A stretch of 64,000 nt of DNA. It comes from Trichoplax adhaerens (lineage: Eukaryota > Placozoa > Uniplacotomia > Trichoplacea > Trichoplacidae). A program made the position numbers and the translations under genes. The first letter of the stretch is position 1. Each line of letters begins with the position of its first letter. This document shows positions 36,216 to 48,200 of the stretch, piece after piece. The notes beneath the pieces are model-generated. The model searched no databases. It was not told where the DNA came from and saw nothing but the letters and a program-made list of their open reading frames with translations. The stretch spans positions 2,189,454 through 2,253,453 of the forward strand of contig NW_002060946.1 of the NCBI RefSeq assembly GCF_000150275.1, given 5' to 3'.

Positions 36216-38605
36216 TGTTATTAAAGTTGCATTAATATGTTTGACAGTTCACCTGCAATCTGCTTCGCTACAGCAATTTAAAATGAAGAGATCTGAAAAT
36301 CCGTCAAGTTTACAATCAAAATTTATTCTTTGGATCTCTATTCACTTTCATTTGCAATAATACTCGGAGACTTATCATAAATCCGTATAGACGACAGTGT
36401 TGGTGATTTGCTTATTACTGCGCTTATGAATTACTTTAAGAGCGCTGTCAGAAATGGATCTTGATAGATGAGAACGGTTGCATTGTCTTGAGTACTTCAG
36501 CTAATGAAATGAATTAAACGGCTATAAGAGTATGCTGACTATGGGCTATACTATTATTTTTAATCAGTGATTTTAGAAGGAAAACTGTAGCCAGGCCTGT
36601 ATAGACTAGAAGAGTACTTTATTATAAAAATATCACAACTTTAACGTACACAATATGAACTTATGACTTATGTACATGAACCTAATCTGTTGTAAACAGA
36701 AATAAGGAACCAACAATTTATGATTGATAATAATATCATACTTAATAGAGAGTTAGTTTTCATAAAATAAGGAATAAAGTATAGCAATACATTAATTTAA
36801 CCATAATTTTGATGCAATTCATATGTATAATTGCTCGTATCATATCTAAGCTAAGCATGTTTAGTAAATAATAATGAGATTTTTCACGCAATACGTAAGA
36901 AAATTGCGTCGATATCGCTTGCAACTTGATATCAATTAATTATACGGCAAGCTATAGTAAATTCACAATTAACTTTACGATCCATGCTGGGTTTAGGTAC
37001 AATGACACATATTTGTGAGTTTTAGTAGCATTACATCTAAAATATGACTACGTAATCCAGTTGAAAACACTTAAAGCCTTACATCAATGATTGATTTGGA
37101 ATCGTAAATTATATTTATTATCAAACTCGTATTTGCTATCATGGTTTTCAAATCTATTTCAAAACTACGAGTATCTCAAGTACAATACAATCCATACGCT
37201 AACACTGTATTTCCTACATTTAAGGTTATGATTTATATCGCTTAAAATTTGCATTAAATAGCGTAGCAAATTTGGAAACTTTTCTATAGCATTATATCTT
37301 AATTTCACGAACTTTATTGATGTATCAGACAATATAAATTCTGTTGACCTATTCGATAGGAAATAATACTTGATAGCTTTTCAATCAATTAAAATTTTTA
37401 TTGGATACCGTGCCGTATTACTCAAATTATCAATATATAACGCTTAGAAGTTATCATTATTTGTAATAAGTTCATGTAGAGATAAAATCCTGAGTTAATT
37501 TTCTAAATATGAGTCGAAACCTTTTCTGCCTTTAGTCGATAATATAAATTCACTATCACAATAGCGTATTTAATTAAATAGGACAACTTTTATTATTTCG
37601 TTATGAAATTAGGTACGGTATGTGCGCTCTTACTTTGGCAACTAATATTGCATAATTTTTCATTAGAACATTGATACCAGCGTTCTTTCTATTACAGTTG
37701 CTGATATATAGTATCGATACGGATAAAGACGAATGAAACGGTTGGAGGAGCTTGAGTAATAGTACGGTAACTATTTTATTTATTTACAGACATAGATTCT
37801 AATACTACTTATAACATATGGCTAAGTATCCAGATATTATAAATTTGTGTTGTTTCACTGATATTTACTCCTATGCTTAACTCGGGATGATACGCGTTCG
37901 AAACAATTATAATGTGCGCGGCGTTACAACATAGCAAATTTTTCTTCATTGTATGCACGGACGTATTACAGTATTATGGCGCATTAAGCTTTTTCTGTTT
38001 TCATACTTTGTACTATTTTTATTATATTTCGGGCTTTTTATTCAGTTACAGTTCTTTGGCCAACAGCTATAGTGTGTGCTTAAACCCTAGAAATGTCACT
38101 ACGTGGTTAATATCTCCACTATTGAGTGAAATGCCTACCAGTAAGATATTTCTTTCAGTCAATTCTTCTTCAGCTTGCTTTCTTCGGGTATGTACACGGA
38201 TATTAAAATTGAATTACTTACCGAACTGAAATTTTGAAAATGTAAGCAAGTTTTCAGGTTATTCTAGCATTTTTTTCTTAGTATCGGTCATAGCTCGCTA
38301 GCGCTGTATCTGAGTTTTTGTAAAAATGTCAGTTTATTCCATTTGATTATTGCGCGACTAAATGAAATGTTATGTTTACAGGTATCTTATTCAGGTATAC
38401 ATTAGATGATAAATGTCTCTTGCATTAATAAATGATATATATACAATCCTTGTTAGATGTCCTAGATTAACGAACCAGTGACATTTTCTATTACGCTACT
38501 AAGAAACGGTATTTACTTACTTATACTTTATTTTAATAATTATATTGTATTGTACGATGTAATCATTGGTTATATTCAAAATAATAATTTCAGACAGATG
38601 CATAG

Positions 38606-38858
38606 AATAAATTCGGTGATGGTCCAATTGCTTCTACCAGAGTTACGACATACAACGTTATTACTACATCACGAGCTACTGCCTTATTAGCGACTGCTTC
38701 ATCGCGAGTTACTACTCATCCACAAGTTACTTCGTCACGAGTTACTCCACCATAACGAATTTCGGACGGTCTTATTGGAGCTATTGGGGGAGTAATTGAA
38801 AGAAGTCTTGTACAGATAGTGATAATCTTTATATTTCTACAGTTCGGTAGAAAGCAAG
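38606..38858 (+). pseudogene. Relic of a fourth A/B/C-family gene (stalk and membrane helix)
   Basis: One frame reads a Ser/Thr-rich stalk with repeated SRVTT-like units (STRVTT, TSRAT, SSRVTT, SSRVT). It then continues as RISDGLIGAIGGVIERSLVQ and a hydrophobic run ending FGRKQ before a GTATGA donor. This matches the membrane-helix exon of gene B (GGTYGAIAGVIG... then KLRKK) in sequence, order and donor position. The frame has an in-frame TAA at 38753-38755 between stalk and helix, and Glu-Arg in the helix, so it is probably dead. No MNNL, EGF or FN3 exons were found upstream. A possible tail exon after an ATTATTCAG at about 39182 is too weak to call. It lies between B and C in their orientation. 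Confidence 0.6.
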
Positions 38859-39789
38859 GTATGAAATACTTTTATAAGATATAAATTATATGCGGATACT
38901 GCCATATTTATTGATTACAGTAATAATTTGTCATTTTCTATGATTAAATACAAATATTATTCGACAAAGAAGATATAAAAATGTAATGGTATTTGAATAT
39001 CTATTCCTTGAATTATTAACGTAACATATTATTTCAAAATTTAAATGTTTATTACGGTAGATCTTCAATATCTGAACATGATAGTATAATTCATATTCTA
39101 ACGTGCTATTGTGTGAAATAAATTCACATACTCGTCATTTTAATCACAACCCTGACAGATTATTGTTCATTTAAATTATTCAGCTACAGATCGACAAACA
39201 TACGGGGTAGTTCTGCCAGTATGCATTTCCGGAATGGTGCAGTAATGTGGAAATCGGTAGTATAAATAACCGTTAAGAAAATTATAGGAAAGTACTGGAG
39301 TATATTATACGGTTGATCGAGATTCTAGCACTCTGCTTGACGGATTCCATCACTGGTACTGTATACTATGGATTAGAGTTTAACTTATAGTAAACACAGT
39401 TGATGATACTGTAGTAACTCTGTGGATCTTTAGAAGTGCGTTTAGGTAGTTATGAATGATTAGAACCTTGGAGTTCTGGTGAGTTATAACGAAGCACAGT
39501 ACAGATATAGGATAATATGAATACCATGATGAATACCATTGCTAATTTATTTCTTAAAGTCCTTGATACAGTATAATAGCAAGGGGATTGAATGATTAAA
39601 TGACACAATAAAATTGCTATACTGTAGATATACCAAAGTGTAGGCTTCCATGTATAAATTCTGGTGAATTTAGTAATTCAAGTAGATATGTATGTACGCA
39701 TAGCAATGTCTTTTTGCTCTACATGTATCCCATCATTCCTATAGCGGGTTATTTATTATCTATAAGTTTACACTTTATTTATTTTTAAT

Positions 39790-40335
39790 TTATTCAATTC
39801 TTATGTAAAATACAGAGAAATATTTTTGTTTTCTAGGCAGATATTGGTACAAATTATATACTTATCAGTTAGTTTTACTGAATTTGATCCAAAATACGAC
39901 GTCATCCATCTGCAGTATATGAGCGCCAAATACGGCATTCCTGATATTAATAATGACTTGATAATAGCAATAGATTCGGCATTCAGAAAGAACTATTTAA
40001 AGTCGAATTATTTACGCGTAGTAATTACTGTGCTAATTGTTGATAAAATTGATGAATGATAAATGATGATTATTGTACACCGATGTCATCTTCGATAAAC
40101 TAAAATAGACGTAAAAGCAAGCCGTCTTTTTGATCGATTAATTATTTAAACTAAATCAATTCATTAATAACTGATGATTCATCGCATAATTTTAACAACA
40201 TGCTTATTTATTGTTGAATGATAATAAAGAATAGCTGAAATGCTTATGTACGTTATATTGTGGCGGGTATTAAAATCTTATACAACTCATCATTCAAATA
40301 TTTTCAAATGATTCATCGATCTTGCTTGGAGAACA
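39790..40335. repeat. Diverged segmental duplicate, copy 2
   Basis: Collinear partner of 35340-36215, about 4.2 kb away in direct orientation. Block order is preserved, with the best-conserved part at 40167-40335 (matching 36045-36215). It lacks the fold-back element and most TACAGTAC runs found in copy 1, so it is closer to the pre-insertion form. Confidence 0.65.
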
Positions 40336-41334
40336 TCCAAATTATATTTAACTGTGCGCCAATTTATTGTTGACAATCAAAAAAGCTATAAAATTGTCCT
40401 TAAAAAATCGTAAACAAGAATAGTAGTGTTTTTACAGAGTGTGTGCTATCAACTGTTTGATAATTGTTCAGCAATTTACTAATAATAAAATAAAGGGGAT
40501 TTATAAGCCTGTATGGCTAGTATAACTCAAGTACGCCTATAATTACAATCCACTCTTTCGATATTTGTCTGCTATTATTGACAATAGCTCGGAGGTAAAT
40601 AAGCGGGCAAAGTAGTAAGACTCCTTGGTAAAACTGCCAGTTTTCCTAATTTTACCACCATGATCGTAGCAGTTACGGTGGAGGAGTATTGCTGAAATGA
40701 TTTCAGTAGTTACTCGTCTAAAGCTTATCAAAGGTATAACCCTATATTTTAATCATATTTCTACTAAACTGGCCACGATACATTGCGTTATGTTAATAGT
40801 ATGTCTCTATTCTAGGATTATACAGTAATTATATTATTATTAAAGCGGGCTAATAGATATAGCTGCCTCACATCGTCTATTCTGTTTCGATTTTCGTACA
40901 CACTGTTGATTGTCATTGTTAGAATTTCAGAATCAATGTTATTAAATATGCGTATTCACAGTGCAACAGCTCATCAGCAGTGACTGGATTTAGCTTTACA
41001 AATGAATTATTATTACAGCAGTAATGAATTGGTTGGATTTCAAAAAGAGACGTTAGATACTTTGATTAATGACGCCAAGTATCCAAGGCATAATGCCTAC
41101 GAGCGTAAAACACCCATTTCTTAGGTATCCGTCGTTTGTTCTTGCATCATTCAATGATTACCAGCGCTGTTGACGATGCAATGTTTAATGTTATGGTATT
41201 ACATAGATTAGCTACGATATGAATAAGGCAGGTTAAAAGATACTGTATCTCGAGTGAACTAGAGCCGCATTTTACGAAGTTTGCATTTAACTTGACTCTC
41301 TCTTTTGATTAGTCCAGTATTCCAGTTTTCCATC

Positions 41335-41625
41335 CAGTGAATAATTAGCAATAGTACAGTTTAAGGTTGCACTTTGTATGTGAATTAATCAGATGATAAT
41401 TGTGCTTTCGTTGAGTGAATCAGGATTAATTTCAAATGGCACTATCTGTGAATCAGTCATTAACAAGTATACTATGGTCTAGTGAACAAATTAGGAGTAG
41501 TTTAAGGCTGTACTTTGTCTGTAAATTATATCACCTATTATAAATAAACTGTGCTATGGATCCAATGAAATTGCGTATCAGTCATTTTGACACAATAAAC
41601 TGAAGGTAAACGAAGGACTTTGGAA
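41335..41625. repeat. Two-copy imperfect tandem duplication, period about 150 bp
   Basis: Copy 1 contains CCAGTGAATAATTAG, GTTTAAGGTTGCACTTTGTATGTGAATTA and CTGTGAATCAGTCATT. Copy 2 contains CTAGTGAACAAATTAG, GTTTAAGGCTGTACTTTGTCTGTAAATTA and GCGTATCAGTCATT. The GTTTAAGG anchors sit at about 41360 and 41510. Confidence 0.55.
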
Positions 41626-41789
41626 GGAGCCTTTCTCTCTCTGTTCCTATTACAGTCCATTTCTATTTGATCTGCACAGATCTTGGGTTTATATTGTCAC
41701 TAAATCACTGTGAATACTTGAAAATATGGGTAAAATGAATAAATTATGTTTCATTTTTTTTGCCCGTAGCCAACAAAAATAAATGAAGC

Positions 41790-42080
41790 CATCGCGTACT
41801 TCCACCGCACCATCACGTGATCATGGCTGCGGACATGCGGTCGTGGTTGCTTTCCCGTCGTGAGTTGAGCGTCATAGAGAGACTGTTGACTGTGCAATGT
41901 TGTCAGTCCAGTGAGGGTGTGTTTTTAGTCATCTGTAGTACCACTTGGACGACTGTAGGCTGCGAACGTAACCATCAAGCACGTCAGTTGAAGACGCGTC
42001 CGTCGGTGTCCTGTCGCTCTTGTTGCTGACGCCATTGAAAATCTTTTCTTGCCCATTGACTCTTTCCAATATTTCCCAAT
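41790..42080 (+). promoter_or_regulatory. GC/CpG-rich patch upstream of gene C, possible promoter
   Basis: About 290 bp of clearly higher GC and CpG content than the AT-rich surroundings, ending about 130 bp before the gene C start codon. It includes TCACGTGA at 41813-41820, an E-box with the flanks preferred by USF/MITF-type bHLH factors. Overlapping open frames on both strands (41817-42029 plus, 41929-42189 minus) are what raised GC would produce by chance. Promoter role is inferred from position and composition. Confidence 0.3.
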
Positions 42081-42207
42081 TTTCTTGGCTATTGCAGCAG
42101 TTGTGTCGTTTAAAATCAGCTTTTACTTGTTGGACAAACTTAATAGTAGTATTAAATGAGCTACTAGCTTGCCATTGACCGATATTCATATCAAACTTGG
42201 ATCAACA

Positions 42208-45200
42208 ATGGTAGGTAAACTTTGGAACTTGGTCTTACTGATGTTAATCGCCGGTCATCTATCTATAAATCAAGTAAGTTTTCACTGCTCAATAACGCTA
42301 ATATAAATCCATTACTGGAAAAGTTGTACAACTTGAATGTACTGTATATTGTAGTGGAAGTGGATACAGAGTATCTCAATATATTCTTCATGCTACGTAT
42401 ACCAATACCTTTGAGGGGGGAAAAAATGAGAGAGAAAAATATTACGAAATTTCAACAATCATGAGAAAGATGAATTGTGCCTTTCGTAACATTTTGCACG
42501 ATTTTTTCCTCCCCAAAATAGTCGTTGCATCCAAGCACCTACTCAGTAGATGACGATATATGTTTGTCCGTTGATACCTTTCCAAATGGACGTCGTTGTT
42601 GACGTCAGTGAAAATGGTCATTATTACACAGGTTGAAACTTTCTATAGACAGAATGGTACTGTGCTATGACTGCGATAGATGGATATAAATGTTGATTGA
42701 GGAGGAAATTAAAATGATTATAATCGCTCTCCTTATTTTTAATTTTCCTATCATTACTGTTTCAAGCTTTCGACAATTGAGTCATTTTATAAGCTTAAGT
42801 TGAGTGGCTTTGATTGATTGACCACCGCATGTTGTTACTACATTAAATGAAATGAAAAATTGGTGACAATACTAATGCAACAACATCAATATGGAATGAA
42901 TTAATTAACACTTACCCAGCATTTTATTGGCCAACAACGGCAAATTATGGAAGAAAAATATTTCCAAGGAAATCCATGAATGATAATACCTTACTAGTCA
43001 TTCTAATTACGGGTAATTAATGAATTAATTCATTGGACATTATGAGTAATGGCAGTTTACAAATAAGGAATGCTATCATTCCATGGATGGTTGTCCTAGG
43101 CATGAAAACGATTGCAACTCATGATAAGATAAATTACATATTATTATTATTATTAATCCATCAATTAATCATACTCCTATGAAGGAACTAGCTGTTGACG
43201 CATACAATGATCATGACAAGAACGAGCATAGACACTATTTCGTAATTTGAAGTCAGTTGCGATGGTGTTCTATCCTTTTGTCACAAGTGGATTAGTAAGT
43301 TCCTTTTAAATAGGATTGCAACCATCAGAACGATCTTTTATCGCTGAACACAAAAAATACGAAATTAAACTATGTTCATGGTTGAAACCATGTACTAATC
43401 GCATCGAGAACTGACAATGTTTTCGAAAGGCAAGAGGAATAGTTTTCAAGCCAGTGCTTATTTTTTATACTCTACTGTAATTTTCTATTTCCACTCCAGT
43501 GATGATTTAGTAAGTCACGGTACTGTATCCGTCGCATGTCAACTTTCTGATATCTATGGTAGCGGCTTGCATGGAATTTAGTCTTAAGTGTACCATCCCC
43601 ATAAATGCTTTACTTGGTTGAAATGAACGACGTAAATTAAGCTAGAAAACTGGATGATGTTGCCAACTTGAGAAAGTAAAAAATGCAAACTATACGTTGT
43701 TGCCAAGTACGCAATTCGATCTTACTTGTACAATACGTGGAAAAATCGGAAGTCAGACTGCCTGTCTTAACATTTGGTACAAAAGTAAAAATAATTCTGG
43801 TTTCGAATTTACCAACTTGACATTTATCGTAGAAAGCATTCTCATTAATACAAGGCTATGAGCTTCAGCTTGAGAATCCTTTAATTATCGCATAATGATG
43901 ATAAATATTTAATATGTTCGTTGGCCTTAAACCATCTTCATTAGTGAAGGGATAGATGCTACAACATTTTAAAATTTTAATCAAGGTTTATATTTGGAAA
44001 ATTGAAGGTAATTGAGAAGTTTAGATAGAAGTCGTGTAGTGGCTGACAGCTGGTAGTATTGCAGCAATATTAATAATCTTAATCTCAATGTGTACTGTAA
44101 GCATGAATTATCCGGAAAAATCTTGAGGTATTCTTTATATAATTATGTGCCAAACCGCGTGAGACGGTATTAGAAATCAAAATCAAGTACTGTAGTTGAA
44201 ATAAAAGGATGTATCCTACCTTTCCAACTATATTAAGTTTTTTTATGCACATAGTACGGTAACTATTCTGCTAACTACGATAATTACTAAATTTTCAACG
44301 TTGCTCTTGGTCATCAATCAAATCATGCACGTAAAATTACTATGAATGCGTTATAGTTATAATTTTAAGCGATAAGGTGATACATACGAGTTACTTGTGA
44401 ATTAATTTAAGAACATTTACAACATATATATTAGTAGACGATGATTAGTTACTGACTAAAGTAAGCCATACATATACTTTACTATTCGCTTTGATCTTTC
44501 AGGTAAATTGCCAATATTCTACTCGTGCCAGACTGATGTTAGAACTGGTCCAATATTATAATCCTAATGAAAGACTTTATGATGGAAGGAAATGCGATGT
44601 ATTTTCCGCGTGCGATTACGTTTTTGAGATAGCAATTGGCACATCTGGTCGAAATAATAGTTATTACTCCCTCGTAACCAATACCTTTGAAAATGGCCAA
44701 TACATTCAGTTCTCATCAGGAACAGCGCTGGCATCCAATGTTGGAAATCCAATTAGGGTTCCTATTCTTACGGCATTACCGGTAGGCTATGAAAATATCA
44801 GGATATTTGATTTCAAGTACTGTAATTATGCATAACCGATACACAAAAGTGTCATTTGTTTTTGTTAATAATCTGTTACATTGCTATAAAATTTTAGCCT
44901 TATTACCAAGTTAGTACCATCATCATTGATTGGGTATTGCTTAAAATTTGGTAGTTGATGATACAGTACTTCTCGTCAAGACAGGTATACCGCTATTACA
45001 AATTACTTTTTAACCGTGCAGTGCAGTATTTTACTACATTACCAAATGTATGGTAGTAGTGGTTTATTATTAGTTCAAATATTATAACGATAGCATACTA
45101 CAGTACGTGTAGCTCCTGGTCTGCTAACGATAAACAATTATAAAGAACACTAATTTATAGCATGCTCGGATTGATTACCATCACATAATTTATTCGAATC

Positions 45201-48200
45201 ATTCATTATATTTAAGACAGCAACAGTGTAATGATTTTATATCTTAAATGAATTTACTATCTTATTCCAAAGGCATCCGAATCGATACAATTATCTATCA
45301 TCGTCAAAGACAACGAATTCAATTCGAAATTTGAAATTGTGGATTTTTTACGCTACTATAGCGACGCACTATCCGGAACCTCATTAAATAATCTAGTTAT
45401 TACTGGTACACGAACTAAAGTCAATCCATCCAAATTAACAGTCAACTTTAAGATAGAATGTGGGACTGGCTGGGAAGGCCCCAAATGCGATAGAGGTACA
45501 TCGACCGTATAGTATTAAAATTATCTTAGCAGTACTATAATTTGACAGTAGCAAAACTTCATTTTAAAATAGTCCAATAAAACTTTTGAATAAACTTAGT
45601 TAAATACTACCAATGTTACTTGTCCTAATGTTAAGATTGAAATATTTGTACGTAATTATTTTTAATCTTTATAAAATAGTGCAACAAAATTTTTGAATAA
45701 ACTCAGTCAAATACTACCAATATGTACTTGTCCTAATGTTAAAACTGAAATATTTGTATGTAATTATTTCAAATCTTTATAAAGCTATCTGCCGCTCAGG
45801 CTGTAGCGTTACGCGTGGTTCATGTAACAATAGTCCATTTACCTGCAGGTAAGTTTTAAAGCCTATAGCACTATCAAATTGGTATTCTTGTTGACTATTT
45901 TCTTTGTAAAGGATAAGATCTAATAGAATTGTACTTTTGCTCAGTTTCACTTTTGTTGCTGTACATATATTGTATGAATAAATATCATTAAGCCGTTCTC
46001 ATCATAAAATATGAATAGTTGCAATCCTGGCTGGACTGGATCAACATGTGATTCTTGTATAAAGTTATCAGGCTGTGGTAAATCATATAGCTAAGATCAT
46101 TTTTATTTTTTTCAATGAATATTTAATGCAGGCTTCTTAGAGATTATGTAATCTTTCATCTACATTAGTGCTTTTATTGGACACATTGACGTGGATGTGT
46201 AATTTGTAGTAGTAAGAATTAATTTATTTTAATGAACTTCAATTGCATGTTGTTTTTTAGTACATGGCTATTGCCGCCTTGGAAATGATTGTACCTGCAG
46301 CACTGGTTGGCAGGGATCGTACTGCAATATAGGTGCGTAAATAGTTGCTGGCGTTGAGTTATATTATAAAGTTTATGAATGATGTTGTCCATAAAAATAC
46401 TATTAGAGCCTATAGTGGTTTGAGTCTTTTCAACGAATTGGATGTATTACAGCTAAAACTCTAGTTTATCGAATTAATAATTTGCATATGTTATATGATG
46501 CTCTTTAACGGTAATCATTGTTGCTATTTTCAAGCGATATGTTCCGGTGGATGTAATGCTGAACATGGACGGTGTGCCTCGCCAGATAAATGTTTGTAAG
46601 TTGAAATTGATGTGTGATAAAGTAGTTATAGCAATTTGTAAACTGCTACAAATTTAGTTACGCTCTCTCTCATATGATCGTAAGTATACTTTTTCTCTCT
46701 GTTACGTTCGGTAATGATTAGCACTCCATAGCTTAACTGAAGCATAACTTATGCTGATATTTGTTTTCAACTCGAAATAGATGTGACTCTGGATGGACTG
46801 GTACAAGCTGTGATACTTGTATTAAATCGCCACACTGTTCAGGTATGAACTAACTAGTATCGCCACCTTTATACCCTATTTACTCTTAATATCGTAAGAC
46901 ATGTCAATAACGACGGCATGGTATATACTGTACTTGTTCATCCTAACTTTGATTAAATTCTTGAAGCCTGTCTTTGTTTTCTATGTGTAAAATAAAAATG
47001 TCTGCTTGAATTAGAATTACATGGTTATTGTCTCAATGGAAACGATTGTCTCTGCCATGATGGTTGGGGTGGTCCAAATTGTGATAAAGGTACGGATTTA
47101 GAAGCTTTGGCTTCGCGTTATTAAATTTGCGATATAATAATTACAGCTTATAATGCTTATAAAATTGATTTTGTTACGTAAAATAACATTTAAATCCTTT
47201 ATCGCAATTAACTCAATAAGTACTCGTATTTCGACATGGGATCTCTTAATTGGTTACCTTTATCAATTTGTTTTCTTTACTTATTAACGATTGTATTAAA
47301 ATTTTATTAACATTATGCGATTTTGAATTAGCCGAATAGCTTATCGCCCGTATTTTATTCTAATTTTATCATTTAATTACTGTATGTTTAGACTTAAATC
47401 CATGTAGTAACCCTAATCGTTGTAAAAATGGTGGTACATGCCAGCGTTTAGGAATAAATACCTATAGGTGCAACTGTCTACCAAGATATACTGGAGGTCA
47501 CTGTGAATATTGTACGTTAGTCATTTAAATTATATGGCTTTTAATATTTTGTTGTCAATGCTACTTTGGTAATTATCTTGAGCAAAACTTCTATGTCAGC
47601 ATATATTTACAAACTATTTGTTTGCTGTTTTCGACAATATGTTTAGCGCCACCTGATAAGCCTCAGGTACGAAATATTGCCATCAATGCTACACAAATAG
47701 CGATAACATGGGATAAATTCCAATCAAACGGTGGCTACCCTTTAGTTAAACTATACTTTCGATTAGACTATTATCAAGTTAGCAGCTTCGGCAGCCCCGT
47801 TTTCGGCACTAGATCTTCATCTAGCAACATCTCTTATGAAATTAACGAGGCCACCATTTCTCACCTACTGCCCGTAACCTATTATAGTGTTAGCGTTATC
47901 GCTTTTAATGGAATTGGTAAGAATAGCAGTTCGTGGAGGAGAGTAAAAACTATAGGTTATCCTCCACACCCTCCGATCATTAATAGAATAGTTACAACAA
48001 TGAATGCTATCGATATTGAATGGAACATTACATCAACTGGGGGTTATGATATTTCGGAGGTTCAGAGTTTCCTTGAATATCAAAAATGGTCAGATTATTT
48101 TGAAAATCGAGAAAAGGGTTTGACTAAGATACTTCTTCATCATTATCAATATCGAATTGACAAATTGCAATCAAATACTGGCTATAGATTGCGTATTACC

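Larger units (their letters stand above)
33294..42207. other. 8.9-kb region between genes B and C
   Basis: No intact gene recognised. It holds the relic of a fourth family member near 38.6-38.9 kb, a fold-back element at 35.9 kb, a diverged segmental duplication (35.3-36.2 versus 39.8-40.3 kb), further palindromic TACAGTAC blocks (35.08-35.28 and 36.0 kb), a tandem duplication at 41.3-41.6 kb and a GC-rich patch just before gene C. Open frames at 34971, 35125, 37912, 38478, 39826 and 40543 show no domain. The frame at 39826 (77 codons) lies in the duplicated segment and is not open in the other copy. Confidence 0.45.

Noticed and set aside
37912-38229. 105-codon plus-strand open frame rich in aromatic and hydrophobic residues
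   Set aside because: Looks like translated AT-rich DNA; no FN3 or EGF pattern of the neighbouring family and no good acceptor and donor pair.
39182-39245. Possible cytoplasmic-tail exon of the relic gene after an ATTATTCAG acceptor
   Set aside because: Only the phase and the first residues (ATDRQ versus ADDHR in gene B) fit; too short and too weak to call.
39826-40059. 77-codon open frame in the second duplicated segment
   Set aside because: The matching segment at 35.4-35.7 kb is not open in the same way, so there is no sign of protein-level conservation.
41817-42189. Overlapping open frames on both strands just upstream of gene C
   Set aside because: They lie in a GC-rich patch where stop codons are rarer; no domain and no splice link. 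More likely promoter DNA.
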